Shown: positions 58,489 through 64,000 of the stretch, one piece after another
Numbering within the stretch: position 1 is the first letter of the stretch
Layout of the letters: each line of letters starts with the position of its first letter
Assembly (NCBI GenBank): GCA_934490165.1
Contig: CAKSTB010000003.1
Span: 62,001 to 126,000, forward strand
Source of the DNA: an uncultured Ruminiclostridium sp.
GTDB taxonomy: Bacteria; Bacillota; Clostridia; Oscillospirales; Ruminococcaceae
Reading direction: 5' to 3'
Length of the DNA: 64,000 nucleotides
Position numbers and translations under genes: made by a program
Notes under the pieces: model-generated
What the model was told of the DNA's origin: nothing
Databases searched by the model: none
Seen by the model: the letters and a program-made list of their open reading frames with translations, nothing else

Positions 58489-58824
58489 TTATTCAGCTTC
58501 TTTTACAACCAGAACGATGTTGGAAGTTCTCTTGAGAATACGATGTGCTCTTCCGTGATCCTTAGGTCTGATTCTCTTTAAAGTAACGCCGGCGCCAACG
58601 TGGCAGCTTGAAACGTAGCACTTGGAAAGATCCATTGAGTGGTTGTTTTCTGCATTTGCCATTGCTGACTTGAGGAGCTTCTGTAAAGGCTCGCTCGCTG
58701 ACTTGGGTGTGTGCTTGAGGATCGCCATAGCCATATCGCAGGGCTTGTTTCTGATAAGATCAAGAACAACGCCAACCTTGCGGGGAGATATGCGAACCTG
58801 TCTGAGTTCTGCTCTTGCCTCCAT
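58489..58824 (-). CDS. rplV: 50S ribosomal protein L22
   Basis: 111 residues from ATG 58824 (MEARAELRQVRISPRKVG), with AAGGAGGAG ahead; the longer frame from 58863 overlaps rpsS. Its loop lines the exit tunnel constriction and is a macrolide-resistance site elsewhere. Confidence 0.95.
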   Translation of the reverse strand: MEARAELRQVRISPRKVGVVLDLIRNKPCDMAMAILKHTPKSASEPLQKLLKSAMANAENNHSMDLSKCYVSSCHVGAGVTLKRIRPKDHGRAHRILKRTSNIVLVVKEAE

Positions 58825-58837
58825 TGATGTCTCCTCC

Positions 58838-59110
58838 TTACTTACTTGTTTTGCTTCCTGCATGACCCTTGTAGGTTCTTGTAGGAGCGAATTCGCCCAG
58901 CTTGTGACCTACCATGTCTTCAGTCACATATACGGGAACGTGCTTTCTGCCGTCGTGTACAGCAAATGTATGTCCGACGAAATCAGGGAATATCGTGCTT
59001 GAACGACTCCAGGTCTTGAGAACCTTCTTCTCGCCTGCTTCGTTCATAGCGAGCACTCTCTTCATGAGCGCTTCCTGCACGTAAGGTCCCTTCTTGATAC
59101 TTCTGCTCAT
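58838..59110 (-). CDS. rpsS: 30S ribosomal protein S19
   Basis: 90 residues from ATG 59110 (MSRSIKKGPYVQEALMKRV), with GAAAGGAA ahead. TWSRSSTIFPDFVGHTFAVH and KLGEFAPTRTYKGHAG are conserved. Located in the 30S head. A 100-base gap from rplB contains no obvious gene. Confidence 0.95.
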   Translation of the reverse strand: MSRSIKKGPYVQEALMKRVLAMNEAGEKKVLKTWSRSSTIFPDFVGHTFAVHDGRKHVPVYVTEDMVGHKLGEFAPTRTYKGHAGSKTSK

Positions 59111-59210
59111 TGTATAATTTCCTTTCAAGTGGATTGCAAGTTAATATGCGGCGGATTTTTACTGCTATGCCGCAAACGCCGCACTTATTAACAACGACTT
59201 GTAGTAGTTA

Positions 59211-60044
59211 TTACTTGCTGTTTCTTCTCTTAACGATGAACTTATCTGTGCTCTTGCCGATCTTTCTGGTCTTATAACCGAGAGCGGGCTTGCCCCAAGG
59301 GGTTACAGGGCCGGGACGACCAACGGGTGACTTACCTTCACCACCGCCGTGGGGGTGGTCGTTCGGGTTCATTACAGAACCTCTTACTGTAGGTCTAACG
59401 CCCATGTGACGAACACGTCCTGCCTTACCGTAGTTAACGTTCTCGTGGTCGAGGTTAGATACAACACCGATAGTAGCCATGCACTTATCGGATACGTTTC
59501 TTAACTCACCGCTGGGAAGTCTTAACAGAGCGTAGCCGTTTTCCTTAGCCATGAGCTGTGCCATGTTACCTGCGGAACGTACGAGCTGACCGCCCTTACC
59601 GGGATAAAGCTCTATATTGTGGATTACTGTACCTACGGGGATATCAGCAAGTGCAAGTGCGTTACCGGGCTTGATATCAGCGTCGGAACCGCTTCTTACC
59701 TTATCGCCTACGTTCAGACCGTCGGGAGCGATGATGTATCTCTTCTCGCCGTCTTCGTACTGAACCAGTGCGATGAATGCTGAACGGTTGGGGTCGTACT
59801 CAAGAGTCATAACCTCAGCGTCCATACCGAGCTTGTTTCTCTTAAAGTCGATTACACGATATTTTCTTCTCTGTGCGCCGCCCTTGTGTCTTACAGTGAT
59901 TCTGCCGTAGCTGTTACGGCCGGAGTTCTTCTTGAGTGACTCAAGCAGGCTTCTCTCGGGCTCAACCTTTGACAGAACGCTGTAGTCGGTAACAGTCATG
60001 CCTCTGCGACCGGGGGTGACAGGTTTATAAGTCTTAATAGCCAT
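59211..60044 (-). CDS. rplB: 50S ribosomal protein L2
   Basis: 277 residues. YKPVTPGRRGMTVTDYSVLS opens it, and NPNDHPHGGGEGKSPVGRPG holds the conserved His near the peptidyl-transferase centre. 13 bases after rplW. Confidence 0.97.
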   Translation of the reverse strand: MAIKTYKPVTPGRRGMTVTDYSVLSKVEPERSLLESLKKNSGRNSYGRITVRHKGGAQRRKYRVIDFKRNKLGMDAEVMTLEYDPNRSAFIALVQYEDGEKRYIIAPDGLNVGDKVRSGSDADIKPGNALALADIPVGTVIHNIELYPGKGGQLVRSAGNMAQLMAKENGYALLRLPSGELRNVSDKCMATIGVVSNLDHENVNYGKAGRVRHMGVRPTVRGSVMNPNDHPHGGGEGKSPVGRPGPVTPWGKPALGYKTRKIGKSTDKFIVKRRNSK

Positions 60045-60057
60045 TTATATCACTCCT

Positions 60058-60357
60058 TTATATCATTCCGTCGAAGAACTCGATCGTCTTAGAGCCTTCA
60101 GCGAGTGTTACGACTGCCTTTTTCCAAGCGGGTGTGTAACCTTCGTTTCTGCCCATTCTCTTCATTACGCCGCGGCAGTTTACTGTGTTTACCTTGGCAA
60201 CCTTAACACCGGGGAAGAGAGCCTCGACAGCCTTAGCTATCTCGATCTTGTTGGAGTCCTTAGCAACCTTGAAAGTGTACTTGCCCTGAGTAAGCATTTC
60301 CATGCTCTTCTCTGTGATGATGGGCTTTAAAATGATGTCATAAGCAAGCTTTGCCAT
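60058..60357 (-). CDS. rplW: 50S ribosomal protein L23
   Basis: 99 residues: YDIILKPIITEKSMEMLTQG and a conserved tail RMGRNEGYTPAWKKAVVTLA. Docking site for SRP and trigger factor at the exit. ATG overlaps the rplD stop. Confidence 0.97.
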   Translation of the reverse strand: MAKLAYDIILKPIITEKSMEMLTQGKYTFKVAKDSNKIEIAKAVEALFPGVKVAKVNTVNCRGVMKRMGRNEGYTPAWKKAVVTLAEGSKTIEFFDGMI

Positions 60358-60977
60358 TATGCGTACACCTCCTCGATAGTAGCAACGGCATCCTTAACAA
60401 CGATGAACTTGTTGTACTTTAAGATGTCGTATACGTTAAGAGTGTTGGCCTGAGTTGTCTTTACGCCGGGGATGTTAGCGGCGCTCTTGATAACCTTTTC
60501 GTCAACGCTGTTGAGAACGATGAGTGCCTTGTCAGCGCTGAGAGCCTTTAACATATTAACGATTGTCTTTGTCTTGAATTCGTCAGCTGTGATAGCATCA
60601 ACAACTATCATGCTGCCGTCCTGCACCTTAGCTGAAAGTGCAGACTTTAATGCAAGTCTCTTTACCTTTTTATTTAAAGAGTATGTGTAGCTTCTGGGCT
60701 TGGGGCCTAAAGCAACACCGCCGTGTGTCCACTGGGGAGCTCTGGTAGAACCCTGTCTTGCGTGACCTGTGCCCTTCTGACGCCAAGGCTTTTTACCGCC
60801 GCCGCTTACTTCTGTTCTTGTAAGCGTTGACTGTGTACCCTGACGCTGATTTGCCAGGTAATTTACCACTGCTGCGTGCATAACAACTGTATTCGGTTCA
60901 ATACCGAAAATGTTGTCATTAAGCTCAAGGTCGGACACAACAGCTCCTGTCATATCATATACTGATACTTTTGCCAT
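60357..60977 (-). CDS. rplD: 50S ribosomal protein L4
   Basis: 206 residues. The extended loop (about 40-100) has KKPWRQKGTGHARQGSTRAP and lines the tunnel. L4 represses the S10 operon in E. coli and some Firmicutes; see the leader upstream of rpsJ. 14 bases after rplC. Confidence 0.97.
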   Translation of the reverse strand: MAKVSVYDMTGAVVSDLELNDNIFGIEPNTVVMHAAVVNYLANQRQGTQSTLTRTEVSGGGKKPWRQKGTGHARQGSTRAPQWTHGGVALGPKPRSYTYSLNKKVKRLALKSALSAKVQDGSMIVVDAITADEFKTKTIVNMLKALSADKALIVLNSVDEKVIKSAANIPGVKTTQANTLNVYDILKYNKFIVVKDAVATIEEVYA

Positions 60978-60991
60978 GATGATCCTCCTCC

Positions 60992-61627
60992 TTACGCTTT
61001 CTTAACCGCATCGGTAATGCACACAACTCCGCCCTTAGGACCGGGAATAGCACCCTTGATTGCGATAAGATTGTTTTCTGCATCGATCTTAACGATAACG
61101 AGATTCTGAACTGTTACGTTCTCAGCACCCATGTGACCTGCCATGCCCTTGCCCTTGAATATTCTCGAGGGAGATGAGCAAGCGCCCATAGAACCTGCCT
61201 GTCTAACTACAGGACCTGTACCGTGAGTTTCCTTAAGTCTGTGCTGGTTGTGACGCTTGATAGCGCCCTGGAAGCCCTTACCCTTGCTAACGCCGCTTAC
61301 GTCGATAACGTCGCCTGCTGCGAATACGTCAGCCTTGAGAACGTCGCCAACGTTTACGTTGCTGATGTCGTCTAATCTGAACTCCTTGAGAGTTCTCTTG
61401 AAGGGGAGGTCATTCTTCTTGAAGTGACCTGTCATGGGCTTGTTTACGTGCTTCGGTGATAAATCGCCGAAACCAAGCTGTACTGCTTCGTAGCCGTCAT
61501 TCTCGGCTGTCTTGAGCTGTGTTACAACGCAAGGACCTGCTTCGATAACGGTAACAGGAACTACTTTTCCTGCTTCGTCGAAAATCTGAGTCATTCCGAT
61601 TTTCTTTCCGATTAAACCCTTAGTCAT
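60992..61627 (-). CDS. rplC: 50S ribosomal protein L3
   Basis: 211 residues. GLIGKKIGMTQIFDEAGKVV starts it; KGFQGAIKRHNQ and SMGACSSPSRIFKGKGMAGH lie in the loop reaching the peptidyl-transferase centre. 125 bases after rpsJ, a gap without a recognisable gene. Confidence 0.97.
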   Translation of the reverse strand: MTKGLIGKKIGMTQIFDEAGKVVPVTVIEAGPCVVTQLKTAENDGYEAVQLGFGDLSPKHVNKPMTGHFKKNDLPFKRTLKEFRLDDISNVNVGDVLKADVFAAGDVIDVSGVSKGKGFQGAIKRHNQHRLKETHGTGPVVRQAGSMGACSSPSRIFKGKGMAGHMGAENVTVQNLVIVKIDAENNLIAIKGAIPGPKGGVVCITDAVKKA

Positions 61628-61752
61628 GGTTTAAATCCTCCTGTTTAGGTTATTGGTCGGTTTCCCGACTTGACCACCGACACCGATATTTTTTCGGGTT
61701 TCCGGTGCCGAAGGTTATTGGTTGACTTTCGCCAACATAACTCGCTACGGAA

Positions 61753-62064
61753 TTACGCTTCCATAGTCATTTCCACACCTGCGGGAAGTTCGAGGCTCTG
61801 GAGAGCTTCAACTGTCTTGTTGGTGGGACGGATAACGTCAATAAGACGCTTGTGAGTTCTCATCTCAAACTGCTCACGGCTATCCTTGTACTTGTGTACG
61901 GCTCTCAGGATCGTAATTACTTCCTTGTTTGTGGGAAGCGGAATAGGACCTGCAACTCTTGAGCCTGTACGCTTAGCTGTTTCAACGATCTTTGCAGCAG
62001 CTGCATCAACTGTTGCGTGCTCGTAGCCTTTAAGCTTGATTCTCACTTTTTCCTTAACTGCCAT
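61753..62064 (-). CDS. rpsJ: 30S ribosomal protein S10
   Basis: 103 residues from ATG 62064 (MAVKEKVRIKLKGYEHATVD), with AAAGGGAG ahead; the frame upstream to 62190 lies in the leader. Standard bacterial S10, also NusE of antitermination complexes. First gene of the S10-spc-alpha supercluster in this window; no tuf or fusA lies just upstream. Confidence 0.96.
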   Translation of the reverse strand: MAVKEKVRIKLKGYEHATVDAAAAKIVETAKRTGSRVAGPIPLPTNKEVITILRAVHKYKDSREQFEMRTHKRLIDVIRPTNKTVEALQSLELPAGVEMTMEA

Positions 62065-62368
62065 TTTGTTTCTCCCTTTCGTAATATTTGCGGGGGAAAG
62101 ATACGACTTGCGGGTATTTATAAAACATACCGTGCCGGGTGTTTCGCAAGCTTCCATATAAAACAGGATCTTTTCCCACGGGGGTATCAACCTTATTGCT
62201 AACCCTTCCCGTCTTGACGGGAGAACGATCCTTATCTTCTATAAAGCCACAAAAACCGCTTTGCAAAGCCGTTTTCGCCCATTCACTGGACATACTCCGT
62301 CTGAATTACCGGCATAGCCGCAACCTCAGACATCACAGCATATCATTGCAGTACGCGTTCACGCGCAA
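62065..62368 (-). promoter_or_regulatory. Long structured leader of the S10 operon
   Basis: About 300 transcribed bases without an ORF of note. Stems on the minus strand include AAAACGGCTTT/AAAGCGGTTTT (62262-62285), TCCCGTC..GACGGGA (near 62205-62222) and CTTGCG/CGCAAG (about 62107-62151). Such a long leader suits L4-type autoregulation, but I could not match a described L4-binding site. Confidence 0.5.
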
Positions 62369-62373
62369 GATTT

Positions 62374-62402
62374 ATTATACAGCATTCCGATGCGGAATAC
62401 AA
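62374..62402 (-). promoter_or_regulatory. S10 operon promoter
   Basis: TTGTAT (62397-62402), 17 bp, TATAAT (62374-62379) on the minus strand, about 305 bases ahead of rpsJ. Confidence 0.75.
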
Positions 62403-62680
62403 GCCTTTTTCAAAATTTCTGTGATAGAATTTCGTATAAATTTCACGCGTGTTTTTATGCAATTTGACGAATGGTATTATATGCGATTTTTTTGCTCTTA
62501 TTCTGCATTATACAAACGCGTGTGTGAAACTTGCGGTCGGATATCCGATATCATTTGCAATGCGTTACAATTCTTCGACTGAAATACAGCTTTTTCGGGA
62601 GGTACGAGCCTTCTTCGCGGTCATATCATTTTTGTTATCCGTTTATTCGAGCCTGCGTTTTCCGGAAAAGAAAAGACAGC
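62403..62680. other. Gene-free stretch upstream of the S10 promoter
   Basis: AT-rich, with stops in all frames at normal spacing. The only ORFs (to 147 codons on the plus strand, crossing the leader) have no ribosome site or recognisable content. Possible UP-element A/T tracts near 62405-62425. Confidence 0.4.
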
Positions 62681-62685
62681 CTTAG

Positions 62686-62970
62686 TTCTTCACCAAGACT
62701 GCCCTATCATTTTATTTATTGCTTTGTGTGACCCCGCCGTTGTGCTATCTGTTGCCTAGCGGCAACATCTCCAAAGGCGGAACTTGCCGTGCCCCACGGG
62801 CATCGTCATCGATTTGATGCGACACATTACCGTAAAAACAAAGACAGCCATCGCTCTTCACCATGACTGCCCTATCATATTCATTATTGCTCTGTGTGAC
62901 CCCGCCGTTTTGCTATCTGTCGGCTATCGCCAACAGTTCTAAAGGCGGAATTTGCCGTGCCCCACGGGCA
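62686..62970 (-). repeat. Tandem duplicate of terminator plus two-hairpin element (E6, E7) downstream of the G5/3D gene
   Basis: Two similar units. Terminator stems lie at about 62686-62712 and 62845-62873. E6 (62734-62802): CCGCC/GGCGG around TGTTGCC/GGCAACA, then AACTTG and TGCC-GTG/CAC-GGGCA. E7 (62902-62970): CCGCC/GGCGG around CTGT-GGC/GCC-ACAG, then AATTTG and the same last hairpin. Order relative to the gene: stop, element, terminator, element, terminator, as at aspS. Confidence 0.75.
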
Positions 62971-62977
62971 CCGCCGC

Positions 62978-64000
62978 TTAGCCGTTGCCGACTTCTACGA
63001 CATAGATGTCTACATACTGTAAGCCCCAGTTGCAGGCATCGTCATAGTGCTCTTCGGTGCTGCCCATGTATACGTCAACAGGGATCGTACCTGCCATCAT
63101 ACCCTCGCCTGTATCAGCCGCTATAGCATAGCCGTAGCAGATGTTGTCGTACTGACCGACAATGTACAGCTTAGAGCCGTAAGGAATTACATCGGGGTTT
63201 ACCGCAACCGTGCCTATCTCGGCAAGTCTGCCGCTGGCTGTGTATGAGCCTGCGGGCGCTGTATATGCTGTAGCCTTGCCCGACACAACATATTCATAGT
63301 CAACAGGTCTGCCGTTCTTAAGCACGATAGAAGTGTCATCTATCTGACAGTAGGGAGTGGTAACTGCCGCACCCTCGGCTATGACCTCGTCAACTTTCTT
63401 GGTAACTACCTTTGTTGTCTTCTTGACATCGGTCTTTACGCCGTCAATGTAAGTAGTCGTTGTAGTTGTTCTTATCTTGCCGTTGACACCCTTTGTACGG
63501 ACCTCGCTCTGACCTATAGCCAGAATGTTTGTCGTAACCGTTGATGTCTGATAAGGAATTGTCTTATCCTGTGTTTCGGTCTTGATCTCAACACGCGATA
63601 CCTTGATCTCGGTAGGCTCGGTGATCTTTGTTTCAAGTTCCTCGCTTACCATATCGTTCTCGCCGAGCGTTATGTTCGCTCTCTTAAGCAGCTCTGATAC
63701 AGTGTTGTTAAGGCACTTCACTGTTGTTGTCTTGCCGTCGGCAGTTATCCTGACATCATACGCTCTTGTGATCGCTATCTCCTGACCCTCTTTAAGAACA
63801 GTGTCCTTTGAGGGGGATACCTTGTCGTACTTGCCAAGCTCTATGCCCGCCTGTTCAAGAAGCTGTGCTACTGTAGCATCAACACTGTGCACCGTAGCTA
63901 TCTTCTTTCCGTCCTCGAGTATATCGGCATCAAATGCTCTCTCAATAGTGAGAGTGGCAGTTGCCACGTTTTCCTCGAAGCCGGTAAATTCGATCCTGTC
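62978..64000 (-). CDS. G5/3D-domain cell-wall protein, 5' end beyond window
   Basis: At least 340 residues; the frame is open to the window edge, so the secretion signal is outside. Two DUF348 units (about residues 15-55 and 70-115 of the visible part) precede a G5 domain (PYQTSTVTTN to VKKTTKVV), and a C-terminal 3D domain has GKATAYT, GTVAVNPDVIPYGSKLYIVG, and the Asp residues of AADTG and VDVYM. This order is that of YabE/YocH-like muralytic proteins, which act on peptidoglycan outside the cell and resemble Rpf in role. An internal GTG at 63967 is unlikely to be the true start. The two-hairpin repeats follow the stop within ten bases. Confidence 0.9.
   Translation of the reverse strand, partial: DRIEFTGFEENVATATLTIERAFDADILEDGKKIATVHSVDATVAQLLEQAGIELGKYDKVSPSKDTVLKEGQEIAITRAYDVRITADGKTTTVKCLNNTVSELLKRANITLGENDMVSEELETKITEPTEIKVSRVEIKTETQDKTIPYQTSTVTTNILAIGQSEVRTKGVNGKIRTTTTTTYIDGVKTDVKKTTKVVTKKVDEVIAEGAAVTTPYCQIDDTSIVLKNGRPVDYEYVVSGKATAYTAPAGSYTASGRLAEIGTVAVNPDVIPYGSKLYIVGQYDNICYGYAIAADTGEGMMAGTIPVDVYMGSTEEHYDDACNWGLQYVDIYVVEVGNG

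Noticed and set aside
62139..62582. Plus-strand ORF of 147 codons across the S10 leader
   Set aside because: No ribosome site or family resemblance, and it runs through the rpsJ promoter.

Overview
The window looks like part of a low-to-mid GC, spore-forming Clostridia chromosome, most likely Oscillospirales/Ruminococcaceae. That placement is an inference from gene content and style, not a database result. The support is a spoIIQ homologue, a cotJ spore-coat operon, a T-box leader, a DUF6106 protein, GatCAB beside an AspRS, an S10-spc-alpha ribosomal supercluster of Firmicutes type with infA, map and adk inside it, and sigma-A promoters close to TTGACA-17-TATAAT. No tRNA, rRNA or CRISPR array was found.

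Layout: 1-2553 holds the tail of an unknown gene, a lipoprotein gene, pnuC behind a structured leader, and a palindrome-rich gene desert. 2677-6542 holds rpmE, a phosphoglucomutase gene and a comM-type ATPase gene. 6543-11562 holds a short promoter-terminator unit, a cotJ operon whose third gene is truncated, an AgrC/LytTR two-component pair, a membrane protein and a small lipoprotein. 11563-14720 is an RNA-repair locus: a Ro60-like (TROVE/DUF2828 plus VWA) protein, RtcB, and upstream of them a tandem series of stem-loops that resembles Y RNA. 14810-20075 holds repeats, an iron alcohol dehydrogenase, spoIIQ, a phenylalanine-type T-box in front of DAHP synthase, and a lipoprotein.

20316-32385 is a minus-strand housekeeping stretch: DUF1858-trmK-nif3-rqcH-(membrane protein)-valS, then gatC-gatA-gatB-aspS. 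32386-43256 is the accessory part. It has two opposite-facing GntR-ABC transporter cassettes, two deletion derivatives of one IS1182-type element, a duplicated attenuator leader, an Lsa-type ABC-F gene behind the intact leader copy, and a decayed secreted-protein gene. 43257-45916 is the tsaD, D,D-carboxypeptidase and DUF6106 operon. 46102-62064 is the S10-spc-alpha supercluster, all on the minus strand from rpsJ to rplQ. 62978-64000 is the 3' part of a G5/3D-domain cell-wall protein gene.

The two most unusual signals are non-coding. (1) Stem-loops upstream of rtcB and the TROVE gene share a motif, and the last one is a roughly 120-nt structure with a multibranched, tRNA-like interior. (2) A two-hairpin element occurs downstream of three unrelated minus-strand genes, always in the same orientation, and its stems are kept by compensatory changes. 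A third notable signal is an ABC-F attenuator with a five-codon upstream ORF, of which a decayed copy lies about 4.4 kb away on the far side of a transporter cassette and IS remnants.
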